Positions 16,608 to 25,000 of a DNA stretch of 64,000 nucleotides are shown in pieces. A model generated the notes under the pieces. It saw only the letters and a list, made by a program, of their open reading frames with translations. It searched no databases and had not been told where the DNA came from. Location: assembly GCF_016598485.1 (NCBI RefSeq), contig NZ_JAEMUW010000007.1, forward strand, positions 62,001-126,000. The letters are read 5' to 3'. Position numbers and translations under genes: made by a program. Each line of letters opens with the position of its first letter. Positions within the stretch are counted from its first letter, which is position 1. The stretch is from Micromonospora coerulea (GTDB lineage Bacteria > Actinomycetota > Actinomycetes > Mycobacteriales > Micromonosporaceae).

Positions 16608-18130
16608 GGAGGTCGAGCGTGACCGGACCGGTGGTGGTGATCGGTGACACCCTGTTGGACCGGGACGTGGAGGGGGTGGTGAACCGGCTCTGTCCGGACT
16701 CCCCGGTACCGGTGCTCGACGAGACCACGTACGTCGACCGGCCCGGCGGCGCCGGCCTCGCCGCGGTCTTCGCCGCCGCCGGGGGCGGCGAGGTCGCGCT
16801 GGTCACGGCGATCGCCGACGACGCGGGCGGGGCCCGGCTCAGCTCGCTGCTGGTCGCCGCGGGCGTGCAGCTGTACCCGCTGCCGCTGACCGGGGCCACC
16901 CCGGAGAAGATCCGGCTGCGGGTGCGGGGCCGGGTACTGCTGCGGCACGACCGGGGCGGGACCGCCGGCCGGCCCGGCGAACCGGGCGAGGAGGTGCTGC
17001 GGCTGATCGCCCGCGCGTCGGTGGTGCTGGTCAGTGACTACGGCCGGGGGGTCGCCGGGCAGCCGGCGCTGCGGGCCGCGCTCGCCGCCACCCGGGCGCC
17101 GGTGGTCTGGGATCCGCATCCGCGCGGGCCGGCGGCGGTGCCCGGGGTGCGGCTGGCCACCCCGAACGAACTCGAGGCGCGCGAGTTGGCGAAGGCGCCC
17201 GCGGGGGCGTCCCGGCTGGTCACCGCGACCCGGGGCGCGCAGGCGCTGCGCGAGCGGTGGCGGGCCAGCGCCGTGGCGGTGACCCTGGGCGGCGACGGCG
17301 CGCTGCTCTGCCACGCCGGCACCACCCCGCTGGTGGTGCCGGCGCCCGCGAGCGCCGAGGGGGACACCTGCGGGGCGGGGGACCGGTTCGCGGCCGCGGC
17401 GACCCTCGCCCTGGCCCGCGGCGCGCTGACCTCCGAGGCGGTGCAGGCGGCGGTCGCCGAGGCGTCGGCGTACGTGGCGAGCGGGGGAGTGGCCGCCGCG
17501 CTGCCGCCGCCGCTGACGACGCCGTACGACCGGCCCGCCGTGGTGGCCGGGTCGGCCGTGACCGGGAGCGGCGGGGAGCGGATCGGTCCGGCCGCGGCCG
17601 GCGCGGTGATCGCCGAGGTACGCGCCGCTGGCGGCACGGTGGTGGCCACCGGCGGCTGCTTCGACCTGCTCCACGCCGGGCACGTGGCAACCCTCGAGGC
17701 GGCCCGGCAGCTCGGCGACTGCCTGGTGGTCTGCCTCAACTCCGACGCCAGCGTCGCCGGCCTGAAGGGGCCGGACCGTCCGGTGGTGCCGCAGGGTGAC
17801 CGTGGCCGGCTGCTGGCGGCGCTGAGTTGCGTGGACGCTGTGTTGATCTTCGACGAGTCCACCCCGCACGCGGCCCTGTCCTGGCTCCGCCCGGACATCT
17901 GGGTCAAGGGCGGCGACTACGCCACCGGGGGTGGCGCGGAGACGTTGCCGGAGGCGGAGATCCTGCGCCGCTGGGGTGGGCAGACCGTGGTGGTGCCGTA
18001 CCTGGACGGGCGCTCCACCACCGACATGATCGCCGCGGCCCGCGCCGGTCGCCGGGGCACCCCCGGCGGGCCGACCGTGGCCGGGCCCGGCGCAACGGCC
18101 GTCCGGTCGACGGCGGAGGGGGCACGATGA
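16604..18130 (+). CDS. hldE: Bifunctional heptose 7-phosphate kinase / heptose 1-phosphate adenylyltransferase
   Basis: 508 residues, start in an ATGA overlap. Residues 1-310 are a ribokinase-type sugar kinase (VVVIGDTLLDRDVEGVVNRL, VSDYGRGV, and the anion-hole motif GAGDRFAAAATL). Residues 345-490 are a nucleotidyltransferase with GGCFDLLHAGHVATLEAAR (HxGH motif), VCLNSDASVAGLKGPDRPV, WVKGGDY and PYLDGRSTTDMI, all typical of HldE/RfaE. It would phosphorylate heptose 7-phosphate at O-1 and, after GmhB action, make ADP-heptose. The kinase domain is a little divergent; the C terminus has a short Gly/Ala tail. Cytoplasmic. Confidence 0.92.
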   Translation: MRRSSVTGPVVVIGDTLLDRDVEGVVNRLCPDSPVPVLDETTYVDRPGGAGLAAVFAAAGGGEVALVTAIADDAGGARLSSLLVAAGVQLYPLPLTGATPEKIRLRVRGRVLLRHDRGGTAGRPGEPGEEVLRLIARASVVLVSDYGRGVAGQPALRAALAATRAPVVWDPHPRGPAAVPGVRLATPNELEARELAKAPAGASRLVTATRGAQALRERWRASAVAVTLGGDGALLCHAGTTPLVVPAPASAEGDTCGAGDRFAAAATLALARGALTSEAVQAAVAEASAYVASGGVAAALPPPLTTPYDRPAVVAGSAVTGSGGERIGPAAAGAVIAEVRAAGGTVVATGGCFDLLHAGHVATLEAARQLGDCLVVCLNSDASVAGLKGPDRPVVPQGDRGRLLAALSCVDAVLIFDESTPHAALSWLRPDIWVKGGDYATGGGAETLPEAEILRRWGGQTVVVPYLDGRSTTDMIAAARAGRRGTPGGPTVAGPGATAVRSTAEGAR

Positions 18131-18828
18131 GCGGCGCTTCCCTGGGGGCCGGCCCCACCGTCCTGGTCACCGGCGGCGCGAGCGGCCTCGGCGCCGCCGT
18201 GGTCACCTCCGTCGCCCGCGCCGGCGGTCGGCCGCTCGTGCTGGACCGGCACCGGCCCGGCGACGGTGTGCCGTGGGTGGAGTGCGACCTGGCCGACACC
18301 CGGGCCGCCGAGGCGGCGACCCGCGAGCTCGCGGAACGCTCCGGCGGCCTCGATGCCGTGGTCACCGCGGCCGGCACGGACGTGCCCGGCAAGCTGGCCG
18401 ACGTGCCCGGCGAGACCTGGGAACGGATCGTCGCGGTGGACCTGCTGGCCACGGCGGCGGTGATCCGCGCCGCGTTGCCGTACCTGGAGGCGTCCCGGGG
18501 CAGCATCGTCACCATCGCCTCGACCCTTGGCGTGAAGGCGGTCAGCGACGCCACCGCGTACTGTGCGGCGAAGTTCGGGGTGGTCGGCTTCACCCGGGCC
18601 CTCGCGGCCGAGCTCGCCGGGTCGGTCGGGGTCACCCTGCTGATCCCCGGCGGCATGCGGACCGCGTTCTTCGACGAGCGCGACGCGCAGTACCGGCCCG
18701 GCCCGGACGCCGCGCTCAACGAGCCGGCCGACACCGCCGCCGCGATCATGTTCGCGCTCTCCCAACCGCCGGGTTGCGCGGTACGGGAGATGGTCATCTG
18801 CGCCGCGCGCGAGTCGTCGTACCCGTGA
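18127..18828 (+). CDS. Short-chain dehydrogenase/reductase in heptose operon
   Basis: 233 residues, start in an ATGA overlap. Classical SDR: TVLVTGGASGLGAAVVTSVARAG cofactor motif, VTAAGTD in place of NNAG, Ser in TIASTLG and Tyr-x-x-x-Lys in YCAAKFGVVGFTRAL. The length excludes HldD, the ADP-heptose 6-epimerase, which is an extended SDR of about 310 residues. It may therefore change a sugar or another precursor in the same pathway. Substrate unknown. Its stop overlaps the GTG of the next gene. Confidence 0.83.
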   Translation: MSGASLGAGPTVLVTGGASGLGAAVVTSVARAGGRPLVLDRHRPGDGVPWVECDLADTRAAEAATRELAERSGGLDAVVTAAGTDVPGKLADVPGETWERIVAVDLLATAAVIRAALPYLEASRGSIVTIASTLGVKAVSDATAYCAAKFGVVGFTRALAAELAGSVGVTLLIPGGMRTAFFDERDAQYRPGPDAALNEPADTAAAIMFALSQPPGCAVREMVICAARESSYP

Positions 18829-19793
18829 TCCTGGTCCTCCGGGCGCTCGGAGTCGGCGACCTGGCCACCGCCGTTCCGGCGCTGCGCGGGCTGCGGGCGG
18901 GGTTCCCCGACCGGGAGCTGGTGCTGGCCGCCCCCGGTTGGCTGGCGCCGCTGGCCGACCTGGTCGGCGGCATCGACCGGCTGCTGCCCACCGACGGCCT
19001 GGACCACCCGGTCCGGCCGGGACGGCCGCCCGCCGTGGCGGTCAACCTGCACGGCCAGGGCCCGCGCTCGCACCGGCTGCTCGCCGCCGCCGGGCCGGGC
19101 CGGCTGCTCGCCTTCACCAACGCCGCCGCCGGCCACACCGACGGCCCGGGCTGGGACGACGACGAGCACGAGGTCCGCCGCTGGTGCCGGCTGCTGCACT
19201 GGTACGACCTGCCGGCCGACCCCGCCGACCTGGCGCTGCTGCCGCCGCCCGCCGCCGCGGTCCCGGCCGGCGCCACCGTGCTGCACCCGGGCGGCAAGGT
19301 GCGCGCCAAGCGCTGGCCGGCGCGGCGGTTCGCCGCACTCGCCCGGGCCCTGGCCGACCGGGGCCACCGGGTGGTGCTGACCGGCTCGGCCGACGAGCGC
19401 GACCTCGCCGCCCGGGTGGCCCGCACCGCTGGGCTGACCGCGGACGCGGTGCTCGCCGGCCGGACCGGCCTGGCCGACCTGGCCGCGCTGGTGGCCGGCG
19501 CCCGGCTGGTGGTCAGCGGGGACACCGGGGTCGCCCACCTGGCCACCGGGTACGGCACCGCGTCGGTGGTGCTGTTCGGGCCGGTCTCCCCGGCCCGGTG
19601 GGGGCCGCCGCCGGACCGGCCCCGGCACCGGGTGCTCGACGCCGTCCGGCGCACCGGGATCGACCGCGATTGGGCCGCGACGGACGGGGTAGGAACGCGT
19701 CCGACGTTGGCGGCGATCTCGGTCGACGAGGTGCTGGCCGCCGTGGACGAGGCGGAACGGGCGGTGCGGGTCTCCGGTGCGGTTGCGGCGTAG
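18825..19793 (+). CDS. GT9 family glycosyltransferase (heptosyltransferase-like)
   Basis: 322 residues, GTG start in a GTGA overlap with the SDR. GT9 landmarks: VILVLRALGVGDLATAVPALRGLRAGFP at the N terminus, VAVNLHGQGPRSHRLL, VLHPGGKVRAKRWPARRFAALARAL, VVLTGSADERDLAARVA, LAALVAGARLVVSGDTGVAHLATGYGTASVVLFGPV. GT9 enzymes of known function transfer heptose from ADP-heptose; this is the second GT9 domain in the operon. The acceptor is not evident and no lipid A genes are in view. Confidence 0.85.
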   Translation: MILVLRALGVGDLATAVPALRGLRAGFPDRELVLAAPGWLAPLADLVGGIDRLLPTDGLDHPVRPGRPPAVAVNLHGQGPRSHRLLAAAGPGRLLAFTNAAAGHTDGPGWDDDEHEVRRWCRLLHWYDLPADPADLALLPPPAAAVPAGATVLHPGGKVRAKRWPARRFAALARALADRGHRVVLTGSADERDLAARVARTAGLTADAVLAGRTGLADLAALVAGARLVVSGDTGVAHLATGYGTASVVLFGPVSPARWGPPPDRPRHRVLDAVRRTGIDRDWAATDGVGTRPTLAAISVDEVLAAVDEAERAVRVSGAVAA

Positions 19794-20760
19794 TGATCCG
19801 GGCGGGCCGGGGTACGGACGCCGGCCGCGCGGCGAGGGCTGGCTCTTCCTCGACCCAGAGGGCCAACCGGTCCGCGACCCCGACGAGCTGGCCCGGCTGC
19901 GCGACCTCGTCATTCCGCCGGCCTGGCAGGACGTCTGGATCTCGCCGTACCCGAACGGGCACATCCAGGCCACCGGCATCGACGCGGCCGGCCGCAAGCA
20001 GTACCTCTACCACCCGCAGTGGCGGCAGAAGCGGGACGAGGCGAAGTTCGACCACGTGCTGGAGGTGGCCCAGCGGCTGCCGGTGCTGCGCGAGCGGGTC
20101 GACCAGGACCTGGCCCTGCGCGGACTTCGGCGCGAACGGGTCCTCGCCACCGTGGCCCGGTTGCTGGACATGGGCATGTTCCGGGTCGGCAGTGACCAGT
20201 ACGCGACCGGCGAGGACCCGACCTTCGGCGTCTCCACGCTGCGTCCCGAGCACGCCCGCTCCCGTGGCGGCTGCGTGGTCTTCGAGTTTCCCGCCAAGGG
20301 TGGCATCGACCAGGTGCGCCGGATCGAGGACCCGGAGCTGTGCCGGGTGCTGACCGATCTGCGCCGGCGGCGGCGGACCGAGGAACGCCTCTTCGGTTAC
20401 TGGGACGGCCGCAGCTGGCGGGACGTCCGCAGTGACGAGGTGAACGACTACCTGCGCGACGCCAGCGGCGGGGAGATGACCGCGAAGGACTTCCGCACCT
20501 GGCACGCCACGGTGCTGGCGGCGACGGAGCTGGCCATGGTCGGCCGGCAGCGGTCGGCCACGGCCCGGAAGAAGGCGGTGGCGGCGGTGATGCGCGCCGT
20601 CGCCGAGCTGCTCGGCAACACCCCGACCGTGGCCCGGACGTCCTACGTGGACCCACGGGTGGTGGACCTCTACCACGACGGGGTGGTGGTGCAGGTGGCG
20701 CCGGAGATGCCGCGCGGCGAGGTGGAGAAGGTGGTGCTGGCCCTGCTGGAGGAGGCCTGA
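19777..20760 (+). CDS. Type IB DNA topoisomerase
   Basis: 327 residues, GTG start at 19777, overlapping the GT9 gene by 17 bases. The N terminus (RLRRSDPGGPGYGRR) and the core (VIPPAWQDVWISPYPNGHIQATGIDAAGRKQYLYHPQWR) are those of bacterial topoisomerase IB. The active-site region includes Arg in RVGSDQYA, DFRTWHATVLA, and the nucleophilic tyrosine in TSYVDPRVVDLY. It relaxes supercoils through a 3'-phosphotyrosine intermediate. Its coupling to a sugar operon is unexpected and may be only positional. Confidence 0.92.
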   Translation: MRLRRSDPGGPGYGRRPRGEGWLFLDPEGQPVRDPDELARLRDLVIPPAWQDVWISPYPNGHIQATGIDAAGRKQYLYHPQWRQKRDEAKFDHVLEVAQRLPVLRERVDQDLALRGLRRERVLATVARLLDMGMFRVGSDQYATGEDPTFGVSTLRPEHARSRGGCVVFEFPAKGGIDQVRRIEDPELCRVLTDLRRRRRTEERLFGYWDGRSWRDVRSDEVNDYLRDASGGEMTAKDFRTWHATVLAATELAMVGRQRSATARKKAVAAVMRAVAELLGNTPTVARTSYVDPRVVDLYHDGVVVQVAPEMPRGEVEKVVLALLEEA

Positions 20761-21042
20761 CCGACCCCGCCGCCTGTCCTGGGGGAAGAACGGCGAGGCC
20801 GGAGTCGGCGTGGCGCGGCAAGGGAACCCGGTGACGGCCGCCGGTGCGAGCGGGAGCCTCGGCACCGGGCGGTCGCCCGCGACGGACCGTCGCGGACGCC
20901 TCGCCACGGCCCCCCGATACCAGTGGGCCGGGCCGGTTTCCCGGCTGACGGCCCCGGATCAGTATGTCCGCCCGAAGTTGACGATGGATGCCACGGTGTT
21001 GCCGATCCGTGCCGGGTACCGGGGCGCGGGGTGGCCGGACCG
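20761..21042. other. Intergenic, nothing recognised
   Basis: A 282-base space between the convergent topoisomerase and hypothetical genes. Open frames here lack ribosome sites and family-like composition, and I see no strong hairpin. Confidence 0.4.
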
Positions 21043-21546
21043 TCAGTCGTTGAGCACCTGGGAGAGCCGGTCCCGGAAGCGGCGCTCCGAGTCGCTGACC
21101 ACGTCGCCGCCGAGGCCCAGCATGCCGCCGCTGGGCGCCGCGGTCACCACCTGCTCGGCGATCTCCACCAGCCAGTGCTTGTACGCGCCGGCCTGCCCCT
21201 CGTCGACCCGCGCGGCCAGCAGGGCCGCCGCCTGCCCGGCCCGGGCCAGCACGTCGTCGATCATGGCGCGCGGGTCGGCGGGCGCGATGACCGGCAGTTC
21301 CTCGCCGGCCTCCGGGTCGCCCACCCGGCCGACGATCTCACCGGCGACCGCGGCCACCAGCGGGCTGGCCGACTCGCGCCCGGCGGCGATGCCCTCCAGC
21401 CCGGCGGCGCTCTCCGCCATGGTGCGCCTGGTGCCGTCCGACTCGGCCGCGCTCGCCGCGGTCAGCACGGACTGCGGCAGGCCGACCAGCAGCCCCCACT
21501 CCTCGTCGGAGAATCCGAACCCGGTGTACGCCGGCTGCTCGATCAC
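21043..21546 (-). CDS. Conserved hypothetical actinobacterial protein
   Basis: 167 residues, GTG start with GAGAGGGG upstream. It is Ala-rich and mostly helical: FSDEEWGLLVGLPQSVLTAASAAESDG, then a long middle segment, then AYKHWLVEIAEQVVTAAPSGGMLGLGGDVVSDSERRFRDRLSQVL. No membrane segment and no catalytic motif. It lies 69 bases downstream of recQ on the same strand and may share its transcript. Function unknown. Confidence 0.7.
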   Translation of the reverse strand: MIEQPAYTGFGFSDEEWGLLVGLPQSVLTAASAAESDGTRRTMAESAAGLEGIAAGRESASPLVAAVAGEIVGRVGDPEAGEELPVIAPADPRAMIDDVLARAGQAAALLAARVDEGQAGAYKHWLVEIAEQVVTAAPSGGMLGLGGDVVSDSERRFRDRLSQVLND

Positions 21547-21615
21547 GAGTGAGCCCCTCTCGCCTGGTCATGGTTTGTCGGTGGTGCCGGGCGCCGCGAG
21601 GGCGCCCGGGTCAGG

Positions 21616-23247
21616 CTAGTCCAGTTCCAGCAGGCCCTGTTCGGACACCACGCGCACGGACAGCGTCTTGTACCCCACCTCGTCGAAGAGCACCGTCATC
21701 CGGTCCTCCTCGTAGCTGAGCACCAGCCCGGCGCCCCACTCCGGGTGCCGGATCTGGCTGTGCACCGGGAAGGGCCCGCTGGCCCCGTCGTCGGCGACGC
21801 TGGTGCCGGCGTGGCAGTTGTCGCAGTGCCCGCAGACCTCGCTCATCTGCTCACCGAAGTACGCCAGCAGCGCCTGCCCCCGGCACCCGGTGGTCTCGGC
21901 GAAGGCCCGCATCATGTCCGTACGCGACCGGGTGACGGTCTGCTGCCGTTCCGCCTCGGCCACCGCCGCGGCCGCGGTCTCCGCCGGCGTCGGGGCGTAG
22001 CGCGGCGCGCCGAGCTGCTGCCTGGCCCGCCGCTCGACGGCCCCGACCTGCTCCAGCAGGGCGAGGTACTGGCCGAGCTTGCGCGGGCCGAGGCCGGTCA
22101 GCTCGCGCAGCTCCTTCTTGGTCCGGGCCTGCTTGCGCAGCAGCGCGGCGAGGTCCCGCAGCTCGGTGGAGTCCGGCAGGCCGCCGCTGAAGTAGCGCTG
22201 CAGCCCGATGTCCTCGGCGCGCCAGAGCAGCAGCACCCGGGCCGGCTCGCCGTCCCGGCCGGCCCGCCCGATCTCCTGGAAGTAGCTGTCCGGGGAGTCG
22301 GGCAGCGCCATGTGCACCACCCAGGCGATGTTCGGCTTGTCGATGCCCATGCCGAACGCGGACGTCGCCACCATGATCGGCACCTGGTCGGCGAGGAACG
22401 CCTCGTGCAGCTCGTTGCGGGCGCCGGTGGGCATCCCGCCGTGGTAGTACTGGGCCGGGAACCCGGCGTCGGTGAGCCGTTGGGCCAGCTCCTCGGCCGC
22501 TCGCCGGGTGGGCACGTAGCAGATGCCCGGGCGCCCGTCGTCGCGGAGCAGGGCGATCAGCCGCCGCCAGCGGTAGTCGTCGGTGGGGCAGTGGGCCACC
22601 TCGACGAAGAGGTTGGGCCGGTCCAGCCCGGAGACCACCACCTCGGGGTCGCGCAGCCGCAGCCGGGCGATGATGTCGTCGCGGACCGGCGGCGAGGCGG
22701 TGGCGGTCAGCGCGACCACCGGCGGCCGGCCCAGGCCGTCGATCAGGTGCCCGAGGGTCAGGTAGTCGGGGCGGAAATCGTGCCCCCAGGCCGAGATGCA
22801 GTGCGCCTCGTCGATCGCCACGAGCGCCGGCTTCAGCGAGCGGACCTCGGCCATCCGGTCCGGGTCACTGAGCGCCTCCGGGGTGATGAAGAGGAACTCG
22901 GCCCGCCCCTCCCGGACCTCGACGATCGCCTCGGCCTGCTGGGCCGCGGTCTCGTCGGAGCTGATCCGGACGGCCCGCAGCTCGGGCCGTTGCCGTTCGT
23001 TGAGCGCTGCGATCTGGTCCTGCTGGAGGGCCAGCAGCGGGGAGATGACCACCGTCGGGCCGGGGATCAGGCTGGCCGGGATCTGGTAGATCGCCGACTT
23101 GCCGGCGCCGGTGGGCAGGACCACCAGGGCGTCGCGGCGCTTCATCACGGCGCGCATCGCGGCCAGTTGGTTGGGCCGCAGCGTGGTCCAACCGAAGAGG
23201 TTTCGCGCCGCGCGGCGCAACGTCGTCGAGTGCGTGGTCAGTTTCAT
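21616..23247 (-). CDS. recQ: RecQ family ATP-dependent DNA helicase
   Basis: 543 residues from the ATG at 23247. SF2 helicase motifs: LRPNQLAAM (motif 0), LPTGAGKSAIYQIPA (Walker A), IDEAHCISAWGHDFRPDY (DEAH), LTATASPPV, GICYVPTRR, and SFQEIGRAGRDG-like SYFQEIGRAGRDG. A RecQ zinc cluster follows (Cys in CRGQALLAYFGEQMSEVCGHCDNC). There is no HRDC domain; instead a 50-residue end (HPEWGAGLVLSYEEDRMTVLFDEVGYKTLSV) of the type seen in actinobacterial RecQ. An ATG at 23319 would add 24 non-conserved residues and overlaps a CATAAT promoter box, so the inner start is preferred. Confidence 0.93.
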   Translation of the reverse strand: MKLTTHSTTLRRAARNLFGWTTLRPNQLAAMRAVMKRRDALVVLPTGAGKSAIYQIPASLIPGPTVVISPLLALQQDQIAALNERQRPELRAVRISSDETAAQQAEAIVEVREGRAEFLFITPEALSDPDRMAEVRSLKPALVAIDEAHCISAWGHDFRPDYLTLGHLIDGLGRPPVVALTATASPPVRDDIIARLRLRDPEVVVSGLDRPNLFVEVAHCPTDDYRWRRLIALLRDDGRPGICYVPTRRAAEELAQRLTDAGFPAQYYHGGMPTGARNELHEAFLADQVPIMVATSAFGMGIDKPNIAWVVHMALPDSPDSYFQEIGRAGRDGEPARVLLLWRAEDIGLQRYFSGGLPDSTELRDLAALLRKQARTKKELRELTGLGPRKLGQYLALLEQVGAVERRARQQLGAPRYAPTPAETAAAAVAEAERQQTVTRSRTDMMRAFAETTGCRGQALLAYFGEQMSEVCGHCDNCHAGTSVADDGASGPFPVHSQIRHPEWGAGLVLSYEEDRMTVLFDEVGYKTLSVRVVSEQGLLELD

Positions 23248-23317
23248 CAGTGGCCGCAGGTACCCGAGGGGGGACGGGGCGAAACCGCAGGCGTTGACGT
23301 CCGTCGGCGGCGCAGCC

Positions 23318-23350
23318 ATTATGAGTAAGCGTTCATGAACACGCGTTCAT
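23318..23350. promoter_or_regulatory. Divergent promoter/operator between recQ and methyltransferase
   Basis: GTTCATGAAC (23331-23340) is a perfect palindrome. It overlaps ATGAAC-ACGC-GTTCAT (23335-23350), a 6-bp inverted repeat with a 4-base spacer. A CATAAT -10-like box for recQ (minus strand, 23323-23318) is adjacent. The layout suits a dimeric repressor; a TetR gene lies at 24278. Confidence 0.45.
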
Positions 23351-23363
23351 AGAGGGGGACCGG

Positions 23364-24200
23364 GTGGAGACGATCGTCAACACACACCAGGAGCGGGCCT
23401 GGAACGACTACGAGGGGCGGCACTGGGCGGAGCACCAGACCCGCTACGACGCGGTCAACAGCGGCTTCAACCCCCCGCTGCTCGCCGCCGTACGGCCCGG
23501 CGACCGGGTCCTCGACATCGGCTGCGGCAACGGGCAGCTCACCCGCCTCGCCGCGCGGGCCGCCGACGGCCGCGCCGTCGGCGTCGACCTCTCCGCGCCG
23601 ATGCTCGACCGGGCCCGGGCGTCCGCGGCGGCGGAGGGCGTGACCAACGTGGAGTTCGTCCGGGCCGACGCCCAGGTGCATCCGTTCCCGGCCGCCGCCT
23701 TCGACGTCGCGCTGAGCCGGTTCGGCGTGATGTTCTTCGCCGACCCGGTCGCCGCGTTCGCCAACATCGGCCGGGCGCTACGCCCCGGCGGCCGGCTCGC
23801 CTTCGTCTGCCTCGACGACATCCGCGACGGCGACCTGGGCCGGGTGCTCGCCGCGTTCGCCGCCCACCTGCCCCGGCTGGAGACCGACGGCTCCGGGGTC
23901 GCCGAGCCGCTCTCCCTCGCCGATCCGACGGTGGTCCACCGCGTGCTCACCGCCGCCGGATTCGCCGGCGTGGACTGCGCCCGGGTGGAGGCGCCGCAAC
24001 TGTGGGGCCGCGACGTCACCGACGCGGCCGGGTTCCTGGGCGGCTGGGGACCGGTCCGGCACCAGCTCGACCGGGCCGACCCCGACACGGCGGCCCGGGC
24101 CCGCGCCGCGCTGGCCGAGGCGCTGCGCCCGCACGAGCAGCCCGACGGCGTGCGCCTGCGCGGCACCGCCTGGCTGGTCACCGCCCACCGTCCGGCCTGA
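23364..24200 (+). CDS. Class I SAM-dependent methyltransferase
   Basis: 278 residues, GTG start behind AGAGGGGG. Motif I is VLDIGCGNGQLTRLAARA (about 51-68), followed by VGVDLSAPMLDRARA and the motif near FDVALSRFGVMFFADPVAAFANIGRALRPGGRLAFV. This is the UbiE/COQ5-like methyltransferase group acting on small molecules. The substrate is unknown. The intergenic region to recQ carries an operator-like palindrome, so expression is probably regulated. A TetR gene follows on the same strand. Confidence 0.87.
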   Translation: METIVNTHQERAWNDYEGRHWAEHQTRYDAVNSGFNPPLLAAVRPGDRVLDIGCGNGQLTRLAARAADGRAVGVDLSAPMLDRARASAAAEGVTNVEFVRADAQVHPFPAAAFDVALSRFGVMFFADPVAAFANIGRALRPGGRLAFVCLDDIRDGDLGRVLAAFAAHLPRLETDGSGVAEPLSLADPTVVHRVLTAAGFAGVDCARVEAPQLWGRDVTDAAGFLGGWGPVRHQLDRADPDTAARARAALAEALRPHEQPDGVRLRGTAWLVTAHRPA

Positions 24201-24263
24201 CAACCGCCGGCACCGCGGGCCGGTCCGGCCGGGCGGATCGGCGGTCGACGCGGCCGGCGGCCC

Positions 24264-24269
24264 TAGGAT
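24264..24269 (+). promoter_or_regulatory. Leaderless -10 box (TAGGAT)
   Basis: TAGGAT lies 5 bases before GTG 24275 and 8 before ATG 24278, the spacing expected when the transcript starts at the first codon. Confidence 0.45.
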
Positions 24270-24277
24270 GCCGAGTG

Positions 24278-24910
24278 ATGGCACCGAGAAGAGCGGCAGC
24301 GCTGCGCGGCGGCGGGCAGAGCCTGCGGGAGCACCTGATCGCCGCCGCCGGCCGGCTCGTCGCCCGCCGGGGCGTGGCGGGGCTGACGGTCCGGGACATC
24401 GCCCGTGAGGCGGAGGTCGCCGACGGAGTGCTCTACAACCACTTCGCCGACAAGGAGGAACTCCTCGCGTACGCGCTGCACGCGCACGTCCGCGCGGTGG
24501 AGGCGGAGCAGGAGGGGGCGTCGCCCCGACCGGGCGAGGGGACCGTGGAGGCGAACCTGCGGGCGTACCTCCAGCGGGCGCTGGCCCTGCACGCGGCGAT
24601 CCTGCCGGCGTTCGCCGGGTTGACCACCCAGCCCAAGCTGCTGGCCCGCCTCGCCGAGCTGCCGACTCCCCTCGACGGCGGCCAGGGACTGCGGACGGAG
24701 ATCGCCGGCTACGTCCGGGCGGAGCGACAGCTCACCCGGGTGGCCGCGACGATCAGCCCGGACGCGGTCGCCACCCTGGTCGTCGGCGTCTGCCACGACC
24801 TCGTCCTCGGCCGGCTGCTCGACCCGGCCGGACCGCCGCCGGAGCCCTCGCCCGACCTCGTGGACGCGCTGGTCGCCACGTTGTTGCACGGCGTCCTCCC
24901 GCCCGCCTGA
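24278..24910 (+). CDS. TetR/AcrR family transcriptional regulator
   Basis: 210 residues. The helix-turn-helix domain spans about 13-60: LREHLIAAAGRLVARRGVAGLTVRDIAREAEVADGVLYNHFADKEELLAYALHAH. The rest is the variable helical ligand and dimer domain. It may control the divergent recQ/methyltransferase operator at 23331-23350 or its own neighbours; that link is only positional. A TAGGAT box 8 bases before the ATG implies a leaderless mRNA. Confidence 0.9.
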   Translation: MAPRRAAALRGGGQSLREHLIAAAGRLVARRGVAGLTVRDIAREAEVADGVLYNHFADKEELLAYALHAHVRAVEAEQEGASPRPGEGTVEANLRAYLQRALALHAAILPAFAGLTTQPKLLARLAELPTPLDGGQGLRTEIAGYVRAERQLTRVAATISPDAVATLVVGVCHDLVLGRLLDPAGPPPEPSPDLVDALVATLLHGVLPPA

Positions 24911-25000
24911 CACCGGCCCGGACCGGCCGCACCAGCAACCGCGCGTGGCGGGGGCCATCGGGATGGACACCGGTTGCCCCGTGCCCCCACCATTCGGGGC

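Noticed and set aside
11934..19793. Reading the heptose operon as lipopolysaccharide core synthesis
   Set aside because: No lipid A, Kdo or Lpt genes are in view and the window is clearly actinobacterial, so a different acceptor must be assumed.
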